This document shows positions 48,251 to 57,361 of a DNA stretch of 64,000 bases, piece by piece; positions within the stretch are counted from its first letter, which is position 1, and each line of letters begins with the position of its first letter. The position numbers and the translations under genes are program-made. Under the pieces are notes generated by a model. That model saw only the letters and a list, made by a program, of their open reading frames with translations, was not told where the DNA came from and made no database searches. This stretch comes from Ignavibacteria bacterium (lineage in GTDB: Bacteria > Bacteroidota > Ignavibacteria > Tepidaquicellales > Tepidaquicellaceae), in the NCBI GenBank assembly GCA_016704345.1, contig JADJAH010000013.1:233087-297086 (forward strand). Reading direction: 5' to 3'.

Positions 48251-49538
48251 ATGAAAGAAGAAAACAATCAAATAGAACAGCTTGAAGGAATGGTTCAGGA
48301 ACTGAACTATCTTCATCAGGTATCTCAGAGGATTTCAGAAAAGAAAGATATAGACGTTCTTCTGCATGAGATCATGGAGAGCTGCAAGGAAGTGACAAAT
48401 GCTGAAGCAAGTTCTCTTACTAATTTATGATGAGGATGAGGACAACTTGTATTTTGAAGTTGCCTTGGGCATAGGAGGAGAAGCTGTAAAGAAAATTATA
48501 TGCAATATGGGAGAAGGGATTGCGGGATGGGTTGCCCTTAACAGGCAACCGCTTCTTGTGCCTGATTGCTATGCCGATGAAAGATTCAATCCTGATTTTG
48601 ACAAGCAGTCCGGTTTTGTTACAAGATCAATGCTTTGTGTTCCTATGCTTAAAGATGAGAAGCTAGTAGGAGTTATCCAGGTTATAAATAAGAAAAACGG
48701 AATGCCATTTACGGAAAGGGATCAAAATTTATTCCAGATCCTTGCTTCACAGTGCGGCATTTCGATAGAGAATGCTCGTCTTACGGAAGTACAGATAAGA
48801 CAGAAGGCAATTGAAAAGGAACTTGAGATGGCAAGAATGATTCAGGAAAATTTGCTTCCCGACTATCTGCCGGAAATTGAAAATGTTGATCTTGCATTCA
48901 GGTTAAAATCAGCTAAAGAAGTAGGTGGAGATTATTTTAATGTTTACAGGTTGGATGATGATCACACTCTCTTTTTCATCAGTGATGTATCGGGAAAGAG
49001 CATATCAGCGGCGCTTATAGTATCGACTATCTGTTCATGCATGATGACATATCAAAAGATCAGAACCGGCAGTACAGATCTAAAAGGAATGGTCACCGCG
49101 CTTAACAAAGTACTCATAGAATCAACTACTGATGAAAAATTTGCCACCGCATGGTTCGGACTGTATGAAAATTCATCCCGAAAGTTGACAAGCATCAATG
49201 CAGGTCACAATAATACATTTGTATTTCGAGATTGTAAATTATTCAAGGAGCTGAACGCAGGCGGGATGTTCCTCGGTATGGCAGATGTTCCGTATGATAC
49301 TGAAGAGATTCAGTTATCTACAGGAGATGTGATCGTATGTTTCACAGACGGCGTCTCGGAAGCAATGAATAAAGACGGTCAATTTTACGGTGAAGAGAGA
49401 TTGATCAAATGGGTAGAAACAGCTTGCTCAAAGTATGCGGACGATATTCTAAATTCAGTATTCAATGATGTGTTTGAGTTTACGGAAGATACAGAGCAAA
49501 GTGATGATATTACATGCGGAGTGATTAAGATCAATTAG
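48251..49538 (+). pseudogene. GAF-SpoIIE (PP2C) serine phosphatase, frameshift near start
   Basis: ATG 48251 opens a coiled start (L-E-G-M-V-Q-E-L-N-Y-L) leading into a GAF sensor domain up to E-A-S-S-L; the rest of the GAF domain (L-I-Y-D-E-D-E-D, then G-I-A-G-W-V-A) and a SpoIIE/RsbU-type phosphatase (G-G-D-Y-F-N-V, I-S-D-V-S-G-K, G-H-N-N, F-T-D-G-V-S-E, D-D-I-T-C-G-V) are in another frame, open from 48399. One extra base near 48417-48420 accounts for it. The restored protein of about 429 residues would dephosphorylate an anti-anti-sigma factor in response to a small ligand. No partner kinase or antagonist gene is nearby. Confidence 0.87.
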
Positions 49539-49626
49539 TTTCTCAACTCATTTTTTCAACAAACATCGGAGTTGGAGATGTACATATCAAGAACTCTTAA
49601 TAGATCGCAGACACCCTCTCCCTCTA

Positions 49627-49891
49627 GGCTGTCTCAAAACTTGTCGTCCCCGCCTGCCTGCCGAGATGCATTTCAATATTTAATAGCCTGTTGGCAGGCA
49701 GGCCTGCAGAGATTACTCGTATGTCACTATCTCGGTCAGGAGTGTTTCTGTCGTGGACCCATTTCTTAAAAGTCAATTCTTAGAGTGGATTCCCGCCAGG
49801 AACACGCCTGTCTGCCAGAATGCATTCTGAATCCTGACGGCACAAGGGCACGCAGGCGGGAATGACAGTATGGGTTGGTTTTGAGACAACC
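49627..49891. mobile_element. MITE-like element 1 (265 bp) with nested hairpins
   Basis: Terminal inverted repeats GGCTGTCTCAAAAC (49627-49640) and GGTTTTGAGACAACC (49877-49891), flanked on both sides by TA. No transposase frame. Read on the minus strand it aligns with the 126-bp element at 52530 (shared GTCATTCCCGC, GTGTTCCTGGC and GACAGAAACACTC), but carries two extra palindromic inserts: 49652-49703 (GCCTGCCTGCC arms) and 49789-49863 (ATTCCCGCC arms). The outside flanks CCCTCTCCCT and AGGGAGAGGG are also mutually inverted, so the element may have landed in an older palindrome. No other gene in 49539-50164. Confidence 0.8.
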
Positions 49892-50164
49892 TACCTCAGG
49901 GAGAGGGCCGGGGTGAAAGTGAGCGCGTGAATATTTGCATCGAGATATGATGCATGAACAGGATGCCGGAGGCATCCAATGTTTGTAGGACTGCTGCAAC
50001 AATGTATTCCGACCCACACGGGGTCGAATGTTGGAGTTGCTTATGGCTGAGGGTTGTTTGCGAAATGTATGAATTTGTTGAATTCTTTTGATGTCTGTAA
50101 ATGGTATTTTTACTCATTAGAAAATATTCACACACCTTAGCAACGAAATTTGTAAACAAACTAT

Positions 50165-52333
50165 ATGAAAACTTTCTATATAATAATTCTGCTGCTAATG
50201 ACATCCATTACATTAGCTCAATCAGCCTGGTTCTGGCAAAATCCAACTCCTCAAGGATATGATATTAGATCTGTCACATTCTTAGATTCCCAGACAGGAA
50301 TAGCAGTCGGAAACTATGGGGCAATTCTCCGAAGCGATAATGGAGGAGAAACTTGGAATCCAGTCTATGTGAATTACAGAAATGATTTTCTTTGCGTTCG
50401 CCAATTATCCGGTGCAACAGCCTTTGTTACCGGATCTGACGGAATTATACTTCGGACAACAACTGCCGGGATTTCTTGGGAAAGAATTTCCTCAATTATC
50501 ACTGATACAATATCCTCAATTTTTTTTACAGATCAGAATTCCTGGTATGCTGCTTGTGGCAGAGGAAAAGTCTACAAAACTACAAACGCAGGCAACATGT
50601 GGAGCGAGCAATTCACTGGAATCAACTCCACGCTGAATTCAATCTTCTTTGTTAATAAAGATACAGGCTTTGTTTGTGGTGACTTAGGAAGAGCATTGAA
50701 GACAACAAATGCCGGATCGAACTGGAATTCAATAGCGAACATACAGGGAGCAGACTTAAACTCTGTCTGGTTTAGAAATGCTAACAGCGGATTTATTGCA
50801 GGTGGAAGTGAGGGAAGTCGTGCACTCCGGAGGACCACAAACGGCGGTCAGACCTGGCTGTCAATGTTCCTTTCAGTTACTGCGGGAGAGTTGACTCAAA
50901 TCTTTTTTGTTGATGACAATACCGGATATGTTTCGGGAAAATCAAACACTTTGTTCATTACAACAAACGGCGGCGTGAATTGGGGATTTGCCAATAACAT
51001 TACCCAGCCCGGACTCAGCTTCAACACCGTTCACTTCAGTACACATCAGACAGGATTTCTTGGAGGAACATACGGCATAATTTATAAAACAACTGACGGC
51101 GCATCAGTATGGAATCAGAAATTACCGTTCGGATTAAAAGAAGAAGGAAGAGAGATCGATGTACCGGATGATCAGACAGCCTATGTACTTACAACTAACA
51201 AACTGATGAAGACGACCAATGGAGGAAGCAACTGGAACGTTTTCTCGGAGGATTATTACCCATACAAAGAGATTCAATTCATGAACGCAAATACAGGTTT
51301 TGTCTGGCGTAACTTCGAGTTGTACAGGACAACAAACGGCGCTCAATCATGGAACCATATAACCCAGAACGTTGACTCAATCTGGTCTTATCAATTCACC
51401 GATGCCAATACCGGATTTGGATGGCGTCCCGTGGTCGAATTGGAGCTTTACAGGACATCAAACTTTGGGCAAAACTGGACGAAGCTGGACATTGATAATT
51501 TGTGGTACTATTATTTTTTAGATGATATGACCGGATATGGTGCAGTCATCACAGGTCCACGCACTTTCAATCTCATGAAGACAACCTCATCAGGGCAGAA
51601 TTGGAATTATGTCAGCCAATTGAATTTTGATTCCATTACATCTTGCAGGGAATTGTATTTTTTGAATGAGAGTACCGGTTTTTCCATTCAAGAGTTTGAA
51701 ACTCAATATAACGATCGTTTGCTCAAGATTTACAGGACTGGCAACGGAGGATTGAATTGGTCAGAAGTTTACACCACAGGAGACTTTATATGGAGATTTG
51801 GTAATTCCATAGATTACGAGATGAACTTTACGAATCTCTCAACCGGATATTTTGCCGGACTTGCAGATACAACACTGAAAACAACTGACGGCGGTGTAAC
51901 TTGGGCGAAATACAAAGTAGGTGACAGAAGAATAAGAGAGATTGAGTTTATTAACGACAACACAGGATACTTGATTGGCGGAGGCGGAATGATATTGAAA
52001 ACAACTAACGGAGGAACAGTGAGCATAGCCGGTTCATCATCTGAAATTCCGGAACGATTCCATCTCAAGCAAAACTTTCCCAATCCTTTCAATCCAAAAA
52101 CAAAAATAAGATATTCATTACCTGTTGCAGATAATGTAAAGTTAAGCGTATATGATCCTGTTGGGAGACTTGTAACCATATTGGTAAATGACTTTAAAAC
52201 CGCAGGTAACCATGTTGCAGAATTTAATGCTGAGCCTGACTCCAATGGACATTCGTTAGCAAGCGGTATTTATTTTGTTGTCTTGGAATTTGGTAATAGG
52301 CGTGAGTCAATACGCATGGCATTAATTAAGTAA
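50165..52333 (+). CDS. T9SS-secreted YCF48/BNR-repeat protein with C-terminal sorting domain
   Basis: 722 residues. The signal peptide is at 1-18 (I-T-L-A-Q). The body contains about ten blades with the pattern V-x-F-x-D-x-x-T-G-F/Y, followed by T-T-N-G-G-x-x-W, typical of YCF48-like beta-propellers (photosystem II assembly/BNR-like), probably two propellers in tandem. The C-terminal 85 residues form a T9SS domain with Q-N-F-P-N-P-F-N-P and S-G-I-Y-F-V-V-L. Surface or secreted protein with a likely binding function. It is a single gene flanked by two MITE-like elements. Confidence 0.88.
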   Translation: MKTFYIIILLLMTSITLAQSAWFWQNPTPQGYDIRSVTFLDSQTGIAVGNYGAILRSDNGGETWNPVYVNYRNDFLCVRQLSGATAFVTGSDGIILRTTTAGISWERISSIITDTISSIFFTDQNSWYAACGRGKVYKTTNAGNMWSEQFTGINSTLNSIFFVNKDTGFVCGDLGRALKTTNAGSNWNSIANIQGADLNSVWFRNANSGFIAGGSEGSRALRRTTNGGQTWLSMFLSVTAGELTQIFFVDDNTGYVSGKSNTLFITTNGGVNWGFANNITQPGLSFNTVHFSTHQTGFLGGTYGIIYKTTDGASVWNQKLPFGLKEEGREIDVPDDQTAYVLTTNKLMKTTNGGSNWNVFSEDYYPYKEIQFMNANTGFVWRNFELYRTTNGAQSWNHITQNVDSIWSYQFTDANTGFGWRPVVELELYRTSNFGQNWTKLDIDNLWYYYFLDDMTGYGAVITGPRTFNLMKTTSSGQNWNYVSQLNFDSITSCRELYFLNESTGFSIQEFETQYNDRLLKIYRTGNGGLNWSEVYTTGDFIWRFGNSIDYEMNFTNLSTGYFAGLADTTLKTTDGGVTWAKYKVGDRRIREIEFINDNTGYLIGGGGMILKTTNGGTVSIAGSSSEIPERFHLKQNFPNPFNPKTKIRYSLPVADNVKLSVYDPVGRLVTILVNDFKTAGNHVAEFNAEPDSNGHSLASGIYFVVLEFGNRRESIRMALIK

Positions 52334-52529
52334 GGATGATTCTGAAAATGGATAGGCAAAGTATATTGCCGGCGCACAAACACTTGCTTGTAATAATACA
52401 TTTCTCATTTCAACGGCAGGTGGATTAGCAGGTGGGAAAGACATTCCAGTAACATCAAAGATTGCTGGACGGAGTGAGGGTGTATGAAGCAAATAATGAA
52501 GACACGATCTCGTAAATCCATGCCTTCGA

Positions 52530-52655
52530 GGTTGTCTCAAAACCAAACTATTTTGTCATTCCCGCGTGTTCCTGGCTGGAATCAACGCTTAAAATTGACA
52601 ATTCAAAATAAGTCCCCGACAGAAACACTCGGGGACGACAGGTTTTGAGACAGCC
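52530..52655. mobile_element. MITE-like element 2 (126 bp)
   Basis: Terminal inverted repeats GGTTGTCTCAAAACC (52530-52544) and GGTTTTGAGACAGCC (52641-52655), extended by GA/TC. Internal sequence matches element 1 in reverse orientation but lacks its nested hairpins, so this looks like the simpler form. It has no coding capacity, and its mobility would depend on a transposase elsewhere in the genome. Confidence 0.8.
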
Positions 52656-52718
52656 TCCTTCTCAGGGATGACACAGCGGTGAGATGACTTCTGCAAATTT
52701 GGAATTCATAATAGAACC

Positions 52719-52922
52719 AAGCCCGAAGGGCTGGCATGATTGTAGAAAATTAAATATTAATCAAAGAAACCTAGAAGAGATGAAATTGTTCCGCTTTGTT
52801 TCTCTCTGATTTGAATAAAACGAAAATTCATCAACAGATTCCTCAATGCATCATGTTACCCTTTCAGGGTTTCTCTAATCAATATCTGCACAGTCTATAA
52901 TCATGCCAGTCCTTCGGGCTTT
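52719..52922. repeat. 200-bp element with AAGCCCGAAGGGCTGGCATG inverted ends
   Basis: A 28-base left arm starting AAGCCCGAAGGGCTGGCATG pairs with the right arm ending CATGCCAGTCCTTCGGGCTT with two mismatches. The interior is AT-rich and non-coding. The rest of the 52334-53215 spacer holds further short GC-rich palindromes (CCCTTTCAGGGTTTC at about 52858, GAAACCCTGAAGGGG at about 53155) and GGCAGAGTC/GACTTTGCC near 53083; no gene is seen. Confidence 0.82.
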
Positions 52923-53215
52923 TAGTGCAGTAAAATAACATCAGACCATATAATCTTCGTATGTTTCATACCGCGTTCCCAATCTGCCGATTGTGAGCAT
53001 GAGATTACGTTATGAATCAGGAAATTAGTAACGAGTGCTAAAATTTTCTGAGTACTGAAGATACGACTAATTAATTATGTGATGTCGGCAGAGTCCGGGA
53101 AGATCGACCGAGACTTTGCCGGGGGCAAAAACATGAGATTCCGGGGACATCTCCCGAAACCCTGAAGGGGTTGGAGAATTTGAGATCACTATTTCTAATT
53201 TTTAATTTCTAATTT

Positions 53216-54448
53216 CTAATTCTCAACAACTCCGTCTTCTTTCATCTTCTGCACCAAATTCGTCAGACAGCTTGCGCTGTACACTTCTTCATCCCAATAC
53301 AATTGATTTGCTCTCAAGCCCCCTAAGAATAATAGTCCAAGTACGTAATTACCTCTCGAGTTTATGAGGTTGTAAGTTATGTTCGTAGGCAGGACTGAAC
53401 TGTCTGCGATCGAATATTGTGCATCCAGTTCTTTGTCATCATATCTGAAGTTCGAAGAAAGGATGTCGCTCATTGAGTAGATATTGTACCAGCACTTGAT
53501 TTGTGCAACAGACTTTGTCCTGCTCTCAAAGTAATATGGCCAATAGGCATTAATGAAATCTATCGGACTGCCAATAGTAACCAGCGTCTTTGCCGATGCA
53601 AGTCTTAGCGATGGTCTGCCATCCTGCGGGAACAAAGCATCGCATGCAATGATCGAGCCAAAGCTTAAAGAGTAAATGCTCAGATTGCTATTTCCGGAGT
53701 GTTCAACAACATTCTCTGCAAGTTCTTCAAGTTTACCAATAATGCTTTGTCTTCTCTCCCCGAAGTTCAGATAATAGATAGTGCAAACGTATTCGGTTGC
53801 AATAATGCTCAAGAAGTTCTTCACGTTAGGCAGGAACAGCATAATCAAAGTAGATGCCAGTATCACGAATTTTGCATTTATCAGATCCCTAAACCATAAA
53901 ATGAAATGCTGAATTTGCGGCGGAATAGGGATGCTGTTTGCCGTAAGTATGTCAGGCAGATATGAGATCAATGACACTATCAGAATCAATCCGAAGACAC
54001 TGATCACAAGCAGTACAAATGCCGCATAAGTGAATTGCAATATTCCCCTGAAGGAAAGCGTTGACTTCTTTCCTCTCTTTCGGAACAATGAACTGAAGAA
54101 CTGATAAATTATACCTGGTACTTTGAAAATTATTGCAGCAAACAGCATTAGTACTCTTATTATAATATTCTTCTTCTCGAACTTATCAACCAGAGCCTTT
54201 CCATATTCGAGTTCGTAGATCTCATAGACATCCTCGCGCTTGCCGTCTTTCAGAGTGAATATCACAGCCACATTCGATTCCTGTCTTCTGTCTTTCCCGA
54301 AGCTGATCTTACGGAATTCTGTCTCATACTGTTTATCAGGGTCAATGTCATTTATATCCAATGCCTTCTTAAATCTGTAAGCAAAGCTTTCAACTGACTG
54401 ATCAAAAAGTCTTGTTCCTAATCCCGGGATAAATATGACAGATTCCAT
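53216..54448 (-). CDS. Membrane protein with alpha/beta-hydrolase-like features, function unknown
   Basis: 410 residues. The first residues V-I-F-I-P-G-L-G-T-R resemble the oxyanion-hole strand of alpha/beta hydrolases, and I-Y-S-L-S-F-G-S-I-I at about 270 resembles the nucleophile elbow, although the usual leading Gly is Ser. Between them are hydrophobic segments at about 103-122, 140-168 and 190-212, so the two hydrolase halves would be separated by a membrane hairpin. I cannot name a family. It is a lone gene between repeats and a porin-like gene. A lipase- or esterase-like membrane protein is a hypothesis. Confidence 0.6.
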   Translation of the reverse strand: MESVIFIPGLGTRLFDQSVESFAYRFKKALDINDIDPDKQYETEFRKISFGKDRRQESNVAVIFTLKDGKREDVYEIYELEYGKALVDKFEKKNIIIRVLMLFAAIIFKVPGIIYQFFSSLFRKRGKKSTLSFRGILQFTYAAFVLLVISVFGLILIVSLISYLPDILTANSIPIPPQIQHFILWFRDLINAKFVILASTLIMLFLPNVKNFLSIIATEYVCTIYYLNFGERRQSIIGKLEELAENVVEHSGNSNLSIYSLSFGSIIACDALFPQDGRPSLRLASAKTLVTIGSPIDFINAYWPYYFESRTKSVAQIKCWYNIYSMSDILSSNFRYDDKELDAQYSIADSSVLPTNITYNLINSRGNYVLGLLFLGGLRANQLYWDEEVYSASCLTNLVQKMKEDGVVEN

Positions 54449-54636
54449 GCTTCTGATTTTTGTTGGGCAAAGAAGTAATTTAAGAGAAGGAATAAATATT
54501 CATAAATTTATCCCAATGCCGAAAAACATAAAGATGAAGGTAATTCTCTTCATGACGGTGTAGTCTACGATATTAACATTTCAAGTGCATGACCATTTTC
54601 CGATATTGACAAACCTGAATAAAAAAATTAACTCGA

Positions 54637-55851
54637 ATGAAAATTTTGTTACCGGTTCTTATACTCGCCGGCTTACTTTTTACGAATACAGATACATTCT
54701 CTCAGAAGAAACAAGTAAAGAAAGACAGCGTCCTCACAAAAGAAAAACACCCGCAGGATTCTCCGGAAGGTAGAGGGTTCTTCATTGAATCAAAGTCCGG
54801 GGAGTCAACACTTCGAATTCTCGGTTCCGTCAGAATGTTCGGTTCTAATGACTTCAACGGATTGTCAGGAGGCACAGGTTTTTCAATCGGCGATATTCCT
54901 ATTGATACAGGGAATCTGGTAAGCGAAAATACTTTCTTCCTGACGGCAAACATTTCCAGGGTTGGCATAGAAGTAACTAAGAAGATGGGATTTGGAAATG
55001 TGTTTGCCCGAATTGAAACAGACTTCAACGGAAGCGGTCAGAATTTCAGAATACGTCACGCTTACGGGCAAACAGATTTTTTGCTGACGGGGCAGACATG
55101 GACATGCTTCAGCGATATTGAAACTTTACCCAATACAGTTGACCTTGACGGTCCACCTACCGCGATTTCGAAAAGAACAGTGCAAATAAGGTATTACAAG
55201 AGTTTTGAAAAGTATTATAAACTCCTTGCCAGTCTGGAAGCTCCAAGCATATCCGTCAGCATTCCAGATACACTGTCACTCGAACCGGTAACCCAAAGTC
55301 TGCCGGCATTTGCCGTAAATCTTGAGAGGAATTCAACCGGACTCAGCCTTACAGCTGCAGGAATAATTAACCCAATCTCTGTAAGAAACCTTAACGGAAG
55401 TAAAGAGTCACTGTTTGGAGCGGGTGCTTTGCTCAGTTCAAAGGTGGTTCTTGGAAAGACTACAAACATAGTAGGCCAAATTCTTTTCGGCTCCGGCATC
55501 GCATCATTTCTGAACCTGTCTGACAATGTTGCCTTCGATGTCATACTAAATCCGTTGACTGAAAAGTATGAACTGACCCAGTCGTATGGAGGATTCATTT
55601 CTCTGTCACAAAAACTTTTCAAGAAAAAAGTAGATTTGAATGTCGCAATCGGCGGCGTAAATTTTGTAATGGAAGATTACTTTTCTCCTCAGACATTTGA
55701 ATTGGGATATTATGTTTCCGTAAATGCATTTATGCTTTTACTTGAGAGAAGCAAAATTGGGATCGAGTACAGTTATGGAAACAAGAGGATCAAGAATGGA
55801 GACAGGGGAGATGCCAACAGGTTTGCGTTTACGTTCTTCTTTGATTTTTAA
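54637..55851 (+). CDS. Outer-membrane beta-barrel porin-like protein (DcaP-like)
   Basis: 404 residues. The signal peptide is at 1-23 (T-F-S-Q). A basic, Glu-rich linker is followed by L-R-I-L-G-S-V-R-M-F-G, R-I-R-H-A-Y-G and L-L-T-G-Q-T-W-T-C-F, as in DcaP/porin superfamily barrels, with alternating hydrophobic/polar strands to the end. It ends F-A-F-T-F-F-F-D-F, so the last residue is the Phe typical of outer-membrane barrels. It probably forms a diffusion pore; substrate unknown. It is transcribed divergently from the membrane hydrolase-like gene. Confidence 0.83.
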   Translation: MKILLPVLILAGLLFTNTDTFSQKKQVKKDSVLTKEKHPQDSPEGRGFFIESKSGESTLRILGSVRMFGSNDFNGLSGGTGFSIGDIPIDTGNLVSENTFFLTANISRVGIEVTKKMGFGNVFARIETDFNGSGQNFRIRHAYGQTDFLLTGQTWTCFSDIETLPNTVDLDGPPTAISKRTVQIRYYKSFEKYYKLLASLEAPSISVSIPDTLSLEPVTQSLPAFAVNLERNSTGLSLTAAGIINPISVRNLNGSKESLFGAGALLSSKVVLGKTTNIVGQILFGSGIASFLNLSDNVAFDVILNPLTEKYELTQSYGGFISLSQKLFKKKVDLNVAIGGVNFVMEDYFSPQTFELGYYVSVNAFMLLLERSKIGIEYSYGNKRIKNGDRGDANRFAFTFFFDF

Positions 55852-55857
55852 AAAAGT

Positions 55858-55892
55858 GGAAAATTGAAAATTGAAAATTGAAAATTGAAAAA
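55858..55892. repeat. GAAAATT heptamer tandem repeat
   Basis: Four exact GAAAATT units with a short degenerate edge, just after the porin-like gene stop. A further degenerate TTTCTAATTTTTAATTT tract occurs at 56000-56023. Confidence 0.93.
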
Positions 55893-56045
55893 TAACTAAA
55901 TGCCTCGGCGGGGAAAGTGAGGAATTAAGAATCATAAGTTGAAAAATACACTTTGAGAGTTGAAATTTATAAAAGACATTTTTAAGATCCTTTTCTTTAA
56001 TTTCTAATTTTTAATTTATAGTTGCAAAGTTGGTTAAACAAAAAA

Positions 56046-56070
56046 ACCCGGCAAGGTTCACTCACCGGGT
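56046..56070 (-). terminator. Rho-independent terminator of the basic coiled-coil gene
   Basis: On the minus strand ACCCGG (56070-56065), a 13-base loop and CCGGGT (56051-56046) are followed by a run of T (plus-strand A run at 56039-56046). It lies 25 bases after the stop of the gene at 56096. Confidence 0.85.
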
Positions 56071-56095
56071 ATAGAAATGTTTCGAAATATTTTGC

Positions 56096-56566
56096 CTATC
56101 TGTTGTACACCCTGGGACTCTTGTATGTTGTCCTATTTGGTGTTTTGTAGCTTGTTGATTTTGATTTTTTGTACTTCGTTGATTTTGAACTGCCGTAACA
56201 CTTCTTCTTGAGATCAAAGTAGAGCTTCTTGTAATTTACTTTACTCTTGCTGTACTTTGATTTCTTCTTGCTGCTGTTACCTGCTGCATAAAGGCGTTTC
56301 TTCTTTGGAGCTTTCTTGTAAGAAATCTTTACGACACGCTTGTCGAGAGCTTTAAGTTCAGTTTCAAGCCTGTCGTATTTTTGCTTCACGATCTCAATAT
56401 CTTGCGAGAGATCTAAATTCTCTTCATTGGCTTCTTTAAGGAGCTTCTGTCCGCGGATATTGTCTGATGTTGTGTCGTACAGTAAATATCCAAGAACAGC
56501 GGCAACGCAAACCAGTAAAGTGAACATGTACCTCTGAGGTGTTGTAAGTCCTTTTAATAGACTCAT
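56096..56566 (-). CDS. Small membrane-anchored coiled-coil protein with basic Lys/Ser/Tyr-rich tail
   Basis: 156 residues. One transmembrane helix (about 14-31) after a short cytoplasmic N-terminus, then a coiled coil (about 38-80, heptads with L/I), then a strongly basic low-complexity tail with K-S-K-Y-S-K, Y-K-K-S-K-S-T-S-Y-K and T-T-Y-K-S-P-type repeats. I know no family for it. It may bind nucleic acid, peptidoglycan or another polyanion. It has its own terminator. Confidence 0.72.
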   Translation of the reverse strand: MSLLKGLTTPQRYMFTLLVCVAAVLGYLLYDTTSDNIRGQKLLKEANEENLDLSQDIEIVKQKYDRLETELKALDKRVVKISYKKAPKKKRLYAAGNSSKKKSKYSKSKVNYKKLYFDLKKKCYGSSKSTKYKKSKSTSYKTPNRTTYKSPRVYNR

Positions 56567-56662
56567 CGTTCCTCCTTCCCGGGGTTGGTTGTTTTGAAAT
56601 TGAAATTACACAAACTTATGAGTTTCAATTCGAAATTGCAATTGATGTAACAGGTTCTGCAC

Positions 56663-57358
56663 TTATTTGTCAATAAAGTTTGCTACAGTAATATTAGGGT
56701 TTTTAAGAGAACCAGGAAAGCATACAGCGGAAGCATATTGGGATCCAAAATCAACTTCCAGAATTTTGTAAGCGTTTGAATAATTCTCAAAATCAATCAC
56801 AGTCGATAAAGTGTTATTTTGAATAGTCGAAAAACTCTTCAGCTCATTTGATACTCCTAATCCAATTGCCTTTATGTACGCTTCTTTTGCAGACCATATT
56901 CGGAAGAAGTTGCTGATAAGTTCTTCACCGGTGAATTGGTTTAGATAATTGACTTCAGCATCCGCAAAAAATCTCTGCGCAAGCTGATTCATGTCACTGA
57001 CTTCTCTCTTTATTTCAATGTCGATTCCAACGGGATAAGATTTTAAAAATGCAACAGCCGCAACTTGTCCTGAATGTGTAATGCTGAAGTGAAGCGGAAT
57101 GTCGTTGAAGTAAGGCTTGCCAAAACTGTTAAGCGAGATTTGTATTTCCTTCGGATCGCAGTTGTTGTGATATGATGAAGCAATTTTACGAAGTATGTAT
57201 CGGGCTTTCAGAAATCTTAACTTGTCTTCAGCAAAGTGAAATCGTTCGTACTTTGACTTTTCGCTTTCGCTGAGAATATCAAATGCGTCTGCGGCCGGAA
57301 ATGATTCAGCAGTTGCAAAAGAATAAACAATCCTGACTTCGTTGTCAGATAATATCAT
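56663..57358 (-). CDS. 4'-phosphopantetheinyl transferase (Sfp type)
   Basis: 231 residues. The hallmark motifs are V-G-I-D-I-E (the two acidic residues bind Mg2+) and F-x-x-x-W-S-A-K-E-A-Y-I-K-A. It transfers 4'-phosphopantetheine from coenzyme A to the serine of carrier domains. Three bases after the stop of the NRPS gene and on the same strand, so it almost certainly activates the PCP domains of these synthetases (Ser1018 of the downstream one). Confidence 0.93.
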   Translation of the reverse strand: MILSDNEVRIVYSFATAESFPAADAFDILSESEKSKYERFHFAEDKLRFLKARYILRKIASSYHNNCDPKEIQISLNSFGKPYFNDIPLHFSITHSGQVAAVAFLKSYPVGIDIEIKREVSDMNQLAQRFFADAEVNYLNQFTGEELISNFFRIWSAKEAYIKAIGLGVSNELKSFSTIQNNTLSTVIDFENYSNAYKILEVDFGSQYASAVCFPGSLKNPNITVANFIDK

Positions 57359-57361
57359 TTG

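Noticed and set aside
48399..49538. Phosphatase gene starting at 48399
   Set aside because: This start cuts into the GAF domain; the preceding 150 bases in another frame encode the missing N-terminal part.
49572..50017. Short open frames upstream of the T9SS gene
   Set aside because: They lie across the MITE-like element and its palindromes, and codon use is unlike that of nearby genes.
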